DNA of 57,713 nucleotides from Lachnospiraceae bacterium (GTDB lineage Bacteria > Bacillota > Clostridia > Lachnospirales > Lachnospiraceae): contig JAEENO010000048.1 in assembly GCA_016283755.1 (NCBI GenBank), positions 1 to 57,713 of the forward strand, read 5' to 3'. The notes beneath the pieces are model-generated. The model had not been told where the DNA came from. It saw only the letters and a list, made by a program, of their open reading frames with translations, and made no database searches. Position numbers and translations under genes: made by a program. Shown here piece by piece: positions 6,778-13,768 of this stretch; within the stretch, counting starts at the first letter, position 1; each line of letters begins with the position of its first letter.

Positions 6778-8058
6778 ATGAGTGAGGAAATTAAGATAGA
6801 AGAAGTCAAGACAGAAAAACCTGCGTTTACCGCGGATATCAGGGAACGCGTGGTTGCCATAATTATGTGGCCCCTGTGTTTCTTATATGCATCGATGCTG
6901 TTTGAAGCAGAAGGTACTTGGAACACGATGTTTACCGTCTTTTCTTTATTGTTTATCGCACTTGCAGAAGGCCTATACCGGCAGAAAAAGCGCTCATGGG
7001 AGAGTATCGCAATTCTTATAATGACGGTAATAATAGCCGTATCCGTATGGCTTCCGTATCGGATACTCGGCCCTGTCTTTGAGAGCGGCTACAGAGCTTT
7101 TTTTACACACCTTTTTGCGGTTTACTGGGTAATGTGCCGTGCCAACACTTTAAGTGAAGGTGAGACTTCGCATATGATGCTCTGGGACGGGATCACGGGA
7201 TTTTTCATAATGCCGTTCGGTAATTTTCTGCTTAACATAAGAACGTTGGGAACGGTATTTAAAGTTGAGAATAAGGAAGAGAAGAAAAAAGTTCTTCCTG
7301 CAATCTTACTTTCTTGTATTGCGGCTATTACATTGCTTGCGATAGCGGTGTCATACCTTATGCACGCGGATGTAAATTACAATCACATGATGGAGCGGAT
7401 ATTCAATTGCATAAGTATAGATATCGATGCAACATTACCTGTAAGACTTGGATTTACTGTATTAATAAGTATGTATCTCTATGGACTTCTCGGCGGTTGT
7501 TATAGAGATACCGTGGAGCAGGCGGCTGATAGAACCGGGAGTGTTAAGAAGAATCTTAATTCGTTAAGAAAAGTTCCCGGACTTACATGGCTTATATTCG
7601 TGGCGCTTTTCTCCGTATTCTATGTGGTCTTCTTTGCAATGCAGGGACAGTACTTACGATACATTATAGATGCTTTTGCACTTAAGCTTCCTGCGGGTGT
7701 AACCTATTCGCAGTTTGCAAGACGCGGCTTCGGCGATATGTGCGGTGTTACCGTCATTAACTTTATCCTTCTCTGGCTTATGACAAGGACTTCTGTTAAT
7801 TATGAGAAGCCGATTAAGGCCGCAAGCCTTATATTAAACGGCGAGAGTATGCTTTTTGCGATTATAGCTTTTCTTAAGATAATGATGTATATCACCGCAT
7901 ACGGCTTTACTCCGCTTAGGCTCCAGTCGATCTGGGCAGCGGTGGTTCTATTCTATGCCTGCATATGCGTCATGATTAACATCTTAACTCGTAAAAAGAC
8001 CGCAAAACCGTGGTTTCTCGGTAGCGCGGCGACACTTGCGATCCTGTGCATTATCTAG
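6778..8058 (+). CDS. DUF4173/DUF4153-type polytopic membrane protein
   Basis: 426 residues with about ten hydrophobic segments after a charged N-terminal tail of some 25 residues. The segment YSQFARRGFGDMCG near 305-318 matches the tell-tale Y-[AS]-x-[YF]-[AV]-R-x-GF region of DUF4173 proteins. Function unknown. It follows the XRE gene by 18 bases, with GGGGA before the ATG, so it is probably under the same autoregulatory control. The long intramembrane content and lack of soluble catalytic motifs argue for a transporter-like or sensory role, but nothing in the sequence decides this. Confidence 0.8.
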   Translation: MSEEIKIEEVKTEKPAFTADIRERVVAIIMWPLCFLYASMLFEAEGTWNTMFTVFSLLFIALAEGLYRQKKRSWESIAILIMTVIIAVSVWLPYRILGPVFESGYRAFFTHLFAVYWVMCRANTLSEGETSHMMLWDGITGFFIMPFGNFLLNIRTLGTVFKVENKEEKKKVLPAILLSCIAAITLLAIAVSYLMHADVNYNHMMERIFNCISIDIDATLPVRLGFTVLISMYLYGLLGGCYRDTVEQAADRTGSVKKNLNSLRKVPGLTWLIFVALFSVFYVVFFAMQGQYLRYIIDAFALKLPAGVTYSQFARRGFGDMCGVTVINFILLWLMTRTSVNYEKPIKAASLILNGESMLFAIIAFLKIMMYITAYGFTPLRLQSIWAAVVLFYACICVMINILTRKKTAKPWFLGSAATLAILCII

Positions 8059-8070
8059 AAAGATAAATTA

Positions 8071-8089
8071 TTTAACGAAAAACATTAAA
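8071..8089 (+). promoter_or_regulatory. Operator candidate of cassette 2
   Basis: Near-palindrome TTTAACG-AAAAA-CATTAAA with one mismatch, centred 16 bases before the start of the -35 box. It shares ACGAAAAACA-TAAAA with the cassette 1 site, with the palindromic arms changed together. Confidence 0.6.
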
Positions 8090-8095
8090 AAGTAG

Positions 8096-8124
8096 TTGAC
8101 AAAGATTAAACCCGGTGCTAATAT
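8096..8124 (+). promoter_or_regulatory. Sigma-A promoter of cassette 2
   Basis: TTGACA (8096-8101), 17 bases, TAATAT (8119-8124). Confidence 0.8.
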
Positions 8125-8132
8125 AAGGACAA

Positions 8133-8214
8133 GGTCAGACAAGGCATGCATATCTGACCGGATTAAGGCCTAATTACAATTATTGATCAAGTTCCCGCGG
8201 CAAAAAGGCCGCGG
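8133..8214 (+). other. Structured 5' leader with two hairpins
   Basis: GGTCAGA (8133-8139) pairs with TCTGACC (8153-8159), and CCGCGGC (8195-8201) with GCCGCGG (8208-8214) around an A-rich loop. The second stem is very GC-rich for this genome and ends about 20 bases before the start codon. There is no U run after it, so it looks like a translational or stability element rather than a terminator. Confidence 0.5.
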
Positions 8215-8235
8215 CGTAGAATAAGGAGAATAATT

Positions 8236-8898
8236 ATGGATACAAGCGTAAAGTTAGCACAGGTTAAGAAGAGTTGTAACGTATTAGAGATAGTTTTTAA
8301 AGTATTTAAGATAGTATGTATCGTCGGAGCTTGCATTTGCTTGGTAGCTTCGATAGGCTTTGCAATCTTTGGTAACAGGGTTGTAAGCTTTAACAACGGA
8401 TCAGGCACCAAGATCAACCTTCATTTCTTCGATAGCGATATAATATCGTATGAGAACGGTAAGCTTAGCGGCCCATTCGCAGGAATTATAGAAGAGGCTC
8501 TTGAGGACAGCATCGAAGACAATCTCGGAATTCAGGGACATGTTAACTTGAGTAACGTATTGGAAGGTGAATACGGTCCGGTAGCAACCGATTTACTTAA
8601 CGGATACGTTAGATGGGGCACTTTTGTAGCACTTTTATGCGGAGCATTATTCGCTTGTGCGGTAGCTTTCGTATTCTATCTTATTGAAGGTATCTTTAAG
8701 GAGATTAAAGACAGCGAGAGCCCGTTTACCGCACCTATCTTAAAGAAACTTAGAATAGCATTCATCGTGATTTCCGTACTTGCGCTTCTTGGTAACGGTC
8801 TTTGGGCAGGCGCGATCACAGGACTTATTTGCTGGGCGGTATATTGCATTATCGATTACGGATATGCATTGCAGAGCGAAGTTGACGAGACATTATAA
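8236..8898 (+). CDS. Membrane protein, divergent DUF2975-like
   Basis: 220 residues: a membrane helix near 28-50, an outward loop of about 75 residues (52-128), then three helices near 130-152, 170-190 and 193-210. The ESPFTAPILKKLR segment before helix 3 resembles the conserved inner loop of DUF2975, and the gene is followed 12 bases later by a minimal XRE gene exactly as in cassette 1. Assignment to DUF2975 is by position and weak similarity. The large extracytoplasmic loop is the main difference and could be a sensing domain. Confidence 0.7.
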   Translation: MDTSVKLAQVKKSCNVLEIVFKVFKIVCIVGACICLVASIGFAIFGNRVVSFNNGSGTKINLHFFDSDIISYENGKLSGPFAGIIEEALEDSIEDNLGIQGHVNLSNVLEGEYGPVATDLLNGYVRWGTFVALLCGALFACAVAFVFYLIEGIFKEIKDSESPFTAPILKKLRIAFIVISVLALLGNGLWAGAITGLICWAVYCIIDYGYALQSEVDETL

Positions 8899-8910
8899 GG
8901 AGGCAGGCCT

Positions 8911-9159
8911 ATGAGCAAGATCGTTTTACGATTAGACCGCGTCATGGCAGACCGCAAGATGTCATTAAATGAACTTTCCGAGAAGGTTGGCGTGTCGAAC
9001 GTCAATCTTTCCAAGATTAAGACAGGCAAGATCAGCGCAATAAGGTTTTCGACCCTTGAAGCCATCTGCGAAGCGCTTAATTGTCAGCCGGGAGACCTTC
9101 TTGAATACGATCCGACAAAGGAATCGGACGCGGTGGTAGTAGTTGAGGATGAGAATTAA
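8911..9159 (+). CDS. Minimal XRE-family regulator, cassette 2
   Basis: 82 residues: a single HTH domain (ADRKMSLNELSEKVGVSNVN then LSKIKTGKISAIRFSTL, ending LNCQPGDLLEY) plus an acidic, valine-rich tail of about 18 residues that the cassette 1 paralogue lacks. AAGGAGG precedes the ATG. It probably controls the promoter at 8096-8124 through the palindrome just upstream; cross-talk with cassette 1 is plausible because the recognition-helix regions are close but not identical. Last gene before a strong terminator. Confidence 0.9.
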   Translation: MSKIVLRLDRVMADRKMSLNELSEKVGVSNVNLSKIKTGKISAIRFSTLEAICEALNCQPGDLLEYDPTKESDAVVVVEDEN

Positions 9160-9164
9160 TATAG

Positions 9165-9195
9165 AAAAGCTCTTAGGCAGAGCCTGAGAGCTTTT
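9165..9195 (+). terminator. Terminator of cassette 2
   Basis: 14-bp stem, AAAAGCTCTTAGGC with GCCTGAGAGCTTTT (one G-U), loop AGA, with the T run forming the stem end. Confidence 0.9.
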
Positions 9196-9207
9196 ATTAA
9201 AAGAATC

Positions 9208-9229
9208 GGCAGGGTTTTAAAGCCCTGCC
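9208..9229 (-). terminator. Terminator of lipoprotein-degV operon
   Basis: GGCAGGG (9208-9214) with CCCTGCC (9223-9229), located just after the minus-strand DegV stop. The U tract is weak, so strength is uncertain. Confidence 0.55.
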
Positions 9230-9234
9230 TTTAA

Positions 9235-10083
9235 TTATTTCGCTATGAATAATACTCCGAGTGTTCCCGGTCCGCAGTGCGATGATATTACACCGCCCGC
9301 GCGGGTTATGTGAATCTCCTTGAATGAATGTAAGGACTCGAGATAATCCCTGACTTCTGCAACGACCTTGTCGCTTGAACCCGAATGAGTTATAAAAACT
9401 CTCTCCGATCTTGCATCAAGAAGTCCCAATTCTCTGTCATGTACATATTCAAGAGTTGCGGTGTCGATTCTGCCGCGGTATTTCTTGTCTGCAAGCATAG
9501 CACCGTCACGAACGACAATCTCCGGATGAAGCTTAAGCATACCGCCCATAAGTGCAGCAACCGAACTGCAGCGTCCGCCTCTGTGAAGATAGACTAAAGT
9601 ATCAACTACAAAGCTTGCACGAACCATAGGCTTTAACTTTTCTATCTCGGTAACTACCTCTGCTCGGGTTTTTCCTTCTGAAACCATATCACAGGCTGCA
9701 AGGACGAGAAGGCCTATTCCTGTAGACAGGTTCGCGGAATCGATAACGGAAATCTTGTCTGTTGCTCCGATATTGTCTGCTGCGATGTTAAGAACGTTGT
9801 AAGTCGTCGACATCTTGCTTGATATCGTAAACGCGATTATCTCGTCGCCGGCATCTATTGCGCTTTTAAAAGCCTGCTCCGCATCTTCCATGGAAACTGC
9901 GGAAGTCTTCGGAGTTGTGTTATGCTCGTCCGCCCATTTGTAGATTTCCTCAGGTGTAATCTCAATACTGTCACGGTATTCCTTATCGTCAAGACAGATA
10001 TGAAGCGGAATTATTGTGACATTATATCTTTTGATAAGTTCCGGAGAAAGGTCCGACGTACTGTCAGAAAAAATTCTAATCAT
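9235..10083 (-). CDS. DegV family (FakB-like) fatty-acid-binding protein, second copy
   Basis: 282 residues with the DegV layout: IFSDSTSDLSPELIKRY at the start, AFTISSKMSTTYNVL near 82-96 and LHRGGRCSS near 165, ending GPGTLGVLFIAK. Expected to carry a fatty acid to FakA for activation. It differs clearly from the copy at 4960-5856 (SSKMSTTY against SSNISGTY, RGGRCSS against HTGRIS), which fits the idea that FakB paralogues prefer saturated or unsaturated chains. It lies 36 bases downstream of an acidic lipoprotein gene on the same strand and probably shares its promoter. Confidence 0.9.
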   Translation of the reverse strand: MIRIFSDSTSDLSPELIKRYNVTIIPLHICLDDKEYRDSIEITPEEIYKWADEHNTTPKTSAVSMEDAEQAFKSAIDAGDEIIAFTISSKMSTTYNVLNIAADNIGATDKISVIDSANLSTGIGLLVLAACDMVSEGKTRAEVVTEIEKLKPMVRASFVVDTLVYLHRGGRCSSVAALMGGMLKLHPEIVVRDGAMLADKKYRGRIDTATLEYVHDRELGLLDARSERVFITHSGSSDKVVAEVRDYLESLHSFKEIHITRAGGVISSHCGPGTLGVLFIAK

Positions 10084-10119
10084 GTGTTTTTCCTCATTGA
10101 TCCTAAATTGGATCGGAAA

Positions 10120-10740
10120 TTACTCTTGTGCTGTAATGTTACCCGGAATCGGCTCGCCGTTAAGGCCGCTCATTGTGATTCCGATAAGGTGTTCAACTCC
10201 TTCTGCATCTACATAAGAGAATCCGGCTGTTGCCATGAACTCACCAAACTCAAACTGTAAAACCACAGGCTCGTCAGGAGTAAGTTCGCTAAGCTCGCCT
10301 ACAAGAGTCTTCTTGTAAATTGCGTCGTATGTGTTTTCGTCAAAATCAACGAACTCTAAAGCATAGAACTTAAGGTTTGTAATGGTTGCATCCTTGGTGT
10401 AAAGAAGAACCTCGCTTACCTGACCTTCTGTGTGGATTGCAATTGTTGAGTAGTTGCTGTAAGGAGCAAGAGTATCGGCATCTGCATAAGCAAGATAGAA
10501 TGGGAACGGATACTCGCGATCGTCTACAGGTTCATCTTCATCGTTTTCACCTTCGTTGTCATCTTCGTCTTCGCCGTTGTCATCGTTCTCGTTGTTATCA
10601 TTGTTCTCGGTGGAACCGTTGTTATCTTCTGTAGTGTTGTTGCTGTTGTTGGCTGTGTTGCTATCATTACTGCCGCAACCGATCATAAGGGAAGCGACAA
10701 GTGTTAAAGTCAATAAAAGACATACGATTTTTCTATACAT
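10120..10740 (-). CDS. Lipoprotein with long acidic Asn/Asp/Glu linker
   Basis: 206 residues with a lipoprotein signal (hydrophobic stretch 5-20, lipobox MIGC, so Cys22 is probably lipidated). Residues about 24-75 are almost only N, D, E, G, S and T. The remaining 130 residues form a beta-rich domain I do not recognise (YPFPFYLAYADADTLAPY onward). The linker resembles a wall-spanning spacer that pushes the folded domain off the membrane. It precedes degV by 36 bases, so a role in capturing or sensing lipids is conceivable, but there is no motif evidence. Confidence 0.8.
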   Translation of the reverse strand: MYRKIVCLLLTLTLVASLMIGCGSNDSNTANNSNNTTEDNNGSTENNDNNENDDNGEDEDDNEGENDEDEPVDDREYPFPFYLAYADADTLAPYSNYSTIAIHTEGQVSEVLLYTKDATITNLKFYALEFVDFDENTYDAIYKKTLVGELSELTPDEPVVLQFEFGEFMATAGFSYVDAEGVEHLIGITMSGLNGEPIPGNITAQE

Positions 10741-10773
10741 AATTGTAGTACCTCCATTATTTCGTACCCGTCT

Positions 10774-10802
10774 ATTATCGCAAATTCTTGCGAGTTTTTC
10801 AA
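10774..10802 (-). promoter_or_regulatory. Sigma-A promoter of lipoprotein-degV
   Basis: Minus strand TTGAAA (10797-10802), 17 bases, GATAAT (10774-10779), followed by GGAGG before the start codon. Confidence 0.7.
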
Positions 10803-10876
10803 GGTCTTAGCGTGTTGTTTTTGTGTTCCCATGTTGAGTATAAAAATGTATACAAGCACTCGGCCTGAATCTGTGA

Positions 10877-10882
10877 TATAAT
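10877..10882 (+). promoter_or_regulatory. Extended -10 box of tdk
   Basis: TATAAT preceded by TGTGA, 22 bases before the tdk start. No convincing -35 hexamer. Confidence 0.55.
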
Positions 10883-10903
10883 TTTATTGTAGGAGGGGAA
10901 TTT

Positions 10904-11473
10904 ATGGCGAAGTTATATTTTAAGTATGGTGCGATGGGCTCAAGCAAGTCGGCGCAGGCACTTATCACGAAGTTTAATTATGAAGAGCTTGGAATGAGCG
11001 TATGGCTTATTAAGCCGAGTATAGATACGCGCGACGGCGCTAATCTCGTTAAGAGCAGGATCGGTCTTGTTGAAGAAGCCGATATCATAAGCCCTGACGA
11101 AGATATAATAGAGGAATACAATAAAAAGGGACATTTCGATGTTATCATCGCAGATGAATCGCAGTTTTTAACTCCCGAGCAGATTGATCAATTAAGAACC
11201 CTTGTAGATACAGAAGAAATCCCGGTGTTATGCTTCGGATTAAGAACCGACTTCCTTACACATTTCTTCCCGGGGTCTAAGCGCCTTATGGAAATCGCAG
11301 ATTCAATCACCGAGATCAAGACAGTCTGTGCCTGCGGTTCAAAGGCGACCGTTAACGCAAGAATCGACGAACAGGGGCGCATCATCACAAAGGGCGACCA
11401 GGTTATGCTCGGCGGCAACGACAGATACATCGCGATGTGTCACCGCTGCTGGAAGTTAAAACAGTTGAATTAG
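10904..11473 (+). CDS. tdk: Thymidine kinase, type II
   Basis: Phosphorylates thymidine to dTMP with ATP, salvaging the nucleoside. The 189-residue length is typical of the small bacterial/human TK1-like class. Residues 9-16 (GAMGSSKS) form the P-loop, DESQFL near 87-92 is the Walker B/active-site segment and two Cys pairs (CACGSKA near 147 and CHRCW near 182) form the zinc site. AGGAGGGG lies about six bases before the ATG. It stands alone between a divergent lipoprotein operon and a terminator. Confidence 0.95.
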   Translation: MAKLYFKYGAMGSSKSAQALITKFNYEELGMSVWLIKPSIDTRDGANLVKSRIGLVEEADIISPDEDIIEEYNKKGHFDVIIADESQFLTPEQIDQLRTLVDTEEIPVLCFGLRTDFLTHFFPGSKRLMEIADSITEIKTVCACGSKATVNARIDEQGRIITKGDQVMLGGNDRYIAMCHRCWKLKQLN

Positions 11474-11481
11474 TTATTATA

Positions 11482-11511
11482 AAAGCTCTGACCCGTAGGG
11501 GTTAGAGCTTT
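11482..11511. terminator. Bidirectional terminator between tdk and ogg
   Basis: 13-bp stem AAAGCTCTGACCC / GGGTTAGAGCTTT with one G-U and a short loop, with T-rich sequence on the right and A-rich on the left. It sits seven bases from the convergent glycosylase stop. Confidence 0.9.
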
Positions 11512-11518
11512 ATTTTAT

Positions 11519-12346
11519 CTATAATTTCAATTTTGACGTAACCGCATAGTAGAATGCGTATTGCTGCATAATTCCCGCAGCATCACCATATTTCAAGAAC
11601 GGATTCTTTCCGTTATAGAATCTATCCATTATCTTCTTGATCCAGGTATCAACAGGGGCAAGCCCGGTTCTTCCGTATGAGAATAATCCGATACAATTGG
11701 CAACCTTATCGCCTATTCCGGTAACGGTTTTAAGTACTTCGATAAGATCCTCATCATTTAGATCGGTAAGGGCCTCAAGGTTGAGTTCCCCTGAATTAAC
11801 CCGTCTGACAGCATCTATTATATATGGTGCTCTGTATCCCGTCTTTAATTCACGGAGTTCATCTTCCGTTGCAATACTTAATTCTTCAGGTGTCGGAAAC
11901 CTGTATACCGTCTCAAATTTGGTTTCCATAGGCGCGCCATACTTTTTCGCAATTGCCTCGACACATGACTTAATGGAAGGAATGCTTTTTCGCTGTGAGA
12001 TTATGAAGGTTATCATGCACTCAAAGGGATCCTGTTTTAAGATTCTTATTCCCTTACCGCAGTCTGCGGCGTTTCTAAGAAACTCATCCAGTGAAGCAAG
12101 CTTACGAATGCTTGCGTAATCCCTGCTTAAATCAAAGTAGTCGTGCCACGTGGCGGGAAGAGCTTTTATACAAGTATCATTAAAAGTCCCGCTTAATTCA
12201 TAAGCGGGACCTTCTATATGTTTAATGTATATGATATCCGAGCCTGTGATGAATCTAAAATATCCGTTAACCTCAGCTATTCTGAAGGCCTGACCGGAGT
12301 TCATGATTTTCGTAAGATCGAAGTCGTCAGTAATATTAATTATCAT
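11519..12346 (-). CDS. ogg: 8-oxoguanine DNA glycosylase/AP lyase (OGG1-like)
   Basis: Base-excision repair enzyme that removes 8-oxoguanine opposite cytosine and nicks the abasic site. 275 residues, matching the OGG1-like (rather than MutM) family: an N-terminal OGG_N-type beta domain (about 1-105), then the helix-hairpin-helix GPD domain. The hairpin TGIGDKVANC contains the catalytic Lys, and the Asp of APVDTW lies about 20 residues further on, as in OGG1 (Lys249/Asp268). It starts three bases after the stop of the HD-GYP gene and is co-transcribed with it. Confidence 0.9.
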   Translation of the reverse strand: MIINITDDFDLTKIMNSGQAFRIAEVNGYFRFITGSDIIYIKHIEGPAYELSGTFNDTCIKALPATWHDYFDLSRDYASIRKLASLDEFLRNAADCGKGIRILKQDPFECMITFIISQRKSIPSIKSCVEAIAKKYGAPMETKFETVYRFPTPEELSIATEDELRELKTGYRAPYIIDAVRRVNSGELNLEALTDLNDEDLIEVLKTVTGIGDKVANCIGLFSYGRTGLAPVDTWIKKIMDRFYNGKNPFLKYGDAAGIMQQYAFYYAVTSKLKL

Positions 12347-12349
12347 AGC

Positions 12350-13648
12350 CTAACCCGCTTTTCTTTCATCGTTGTGATACTTACGCACTTTATCCTGCGC
12401 GTTAACAAAAAGCATTGCAAGAACAGGATCAAAATCCAAGCCCGCGCCGTCTTTAATGATTTTAAAGCATGTATCAAGGTCGTATGCTTCTTTATAACAA
12501 CGCTTGGAAGATGTTGCCTCAAATACATCCGCAATGGCCATAATTCTTGCGGAAAGTGGAATGTCCTCGCCCTTAAGGCCTTCAGGATAACCGCTGCCGT
12601 TCCATTTCTCGTGATGGAATTTGGCAACATCATGTGCAACGCGCTTGTACTCCGCATCGTTTAGATCAGCGAAGGTTTCATCCAATATATTGGAACCGAT
12701 TGTCGTGTGAGTCTTCATTATATTGAATTCCTCTTCGGTAAGCTTCGCAGGTTTACAGAGAATCTGGTCCGGAATGGCGATTTTACCGATATCATGCATA
12801 GGTGCTGCGTTAAGTACATCCTCGATGAAATCCTGGGTAATAATTTTGCTGTATTTCGGATCATCACGCATCTCGTTCAAGATAATCTCAACATACCCCT
12901 TAGTATGCTTAATGTGGTTACCGGTTGAAGCATCGCGGCTCTCGACAAGTGTCGCAAAGCCTGTAATCATTTCCTCGTTGTAATGCTTCAATTCCTGCAA
13001 TGCAGGGTCCTGGAAGTTAACATATAAAACCGCCACAGCACCGATTGGAAGAAGCGCGGTTATAAGCGCTTCAGGGAATACCATCTGTACGACAAGCAAT
13101 GAGCCCATGTAGAACATAAGCATTGAGAGCGCTTTTAACTTACTCTTAATAAGTGTCCTTCGGCGTACCGTAAATAGGATGCATATGAAGATCAGGTAAA
13201 ACATAAGTACACCGTAGCTTATGTATACGGAGATACCCATGGAATAGTTGGTTGTCTTGCCGTGGATATAGTGAAGATTTTTGATATAGTAGATAACAAG
13301 TATGCTTGTGACGATACCCGGGGACATTATCGCAAACAATTGCTTGCCATTCCTGATTCCGACAGTCTGGTACACAATAAACGCGAATAATACTATGATT
13401 ATCGAATCCATACTGATGAAAAATGCTGCGTGCAAGACAAGATTAACCCATGCAGGTACGGTGTCAAGCATGTTGACGGTAACTGCAGTAGCGCCATCAA
13501 AGAGTGCGGCAACAGGAGCCATGAATAAAATGAAGGCAAATAATCTGTCACCGTATGTTCTCTTACCCGGTTTTAAGTTTCTGATATAAGCGGCAATAAA
13601 GTAAGTACAACAAAGGATTGCGCCGGCTTGTAATTTGAAAGCGTACAT
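12350..13648 (-). CDS. Membrane HD-GYP protein, probable cyclic-di-GMP phosphodiesterase
   Basis: 432 residues. About seven hydrophobic segments fill residues 1-210, forming a membrane sensor without a recognisable outside domain. The C-terminal half (about 225-425) is an HD-GYP domain: HTKGYVE, the metal-binding pair in APMHDIGKIAIPD, the HTTIG and FHHEKWNGSGYPEG segments, then LSARIMAIADVFEA. The GYP loop is intact, supporting hydrolysis of c-di-GMP to linear products. In this flagellated organism it could promote motility by lowering c-di-GMP. It leads the operon with the glycosylase gene. The signal sensed is unknown. Confidence 0.88.
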   Translation of the reverse strand: MYAFKLQAGAILCCTYFIAAYIRNLKPGKRTYGDRLFAFILFMAPVAALFDGATAVTVNMLDTVPAWVNLVLHAAFFISMDSIIIVLFAFIVYQTVGIRNGKQLFAIMSPGIVTSILVIYYIKNLHYIHGKTTNYSMGISVYISYGVLMFYLIFICILFTVRRRTLIKSKLKALSMLMFYMGSLLVVQMVFPEALITALLPIGAVAVLYVNFQDPALQELKHYNEEMITGFATLVESRDASTGNHIKHTKGYVEIILNEMRDDPKYSKIITQDFIEDVLNAAPMHDIGKIAIPDQILCKPAKLTEEEFNIMKTHTTIGSNILDETFADLNDAEYKRVAHDVAKFHHEKWNGSGYPEGLKGEDIPLSARIMAIADVFEATSSKRCYKEAYDLDTCFKIIKDGAGLDFDPVLAMLFVNAQDKVRKYHNDERKAG

Positions 13649-13738
13649 CTAAACTTCCCCATTAAGTATGCGAAGCATATCGCACTTCGACAAAAAATAA
13701 ACAAATTTTAAGCTAATAGCTCAATTTAATTGTATAAT

Positions 13739-13768
13739 GTAAAAACTAAAAATACAAGAAGTTTTTAC
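13739..13768 (-). terminator. AT-rich hairpin at the carboxypeptidase stop codon
   Basis: GTAAAAACT (13739-13747) with AGTTTTTAC (13760-13768). The stem includes the stop codon and its 3' arm carries the U-rich run. Weak in GC, so only a possible terminator. Confidence 0.4.

Noticed and set aside
10386-10634. 82-residue H/R/L/C-rich plus-strand frame
   Set aside because: Antisense of the repetitive Asp/Asn/Glu codons of the lipoprotein linker.
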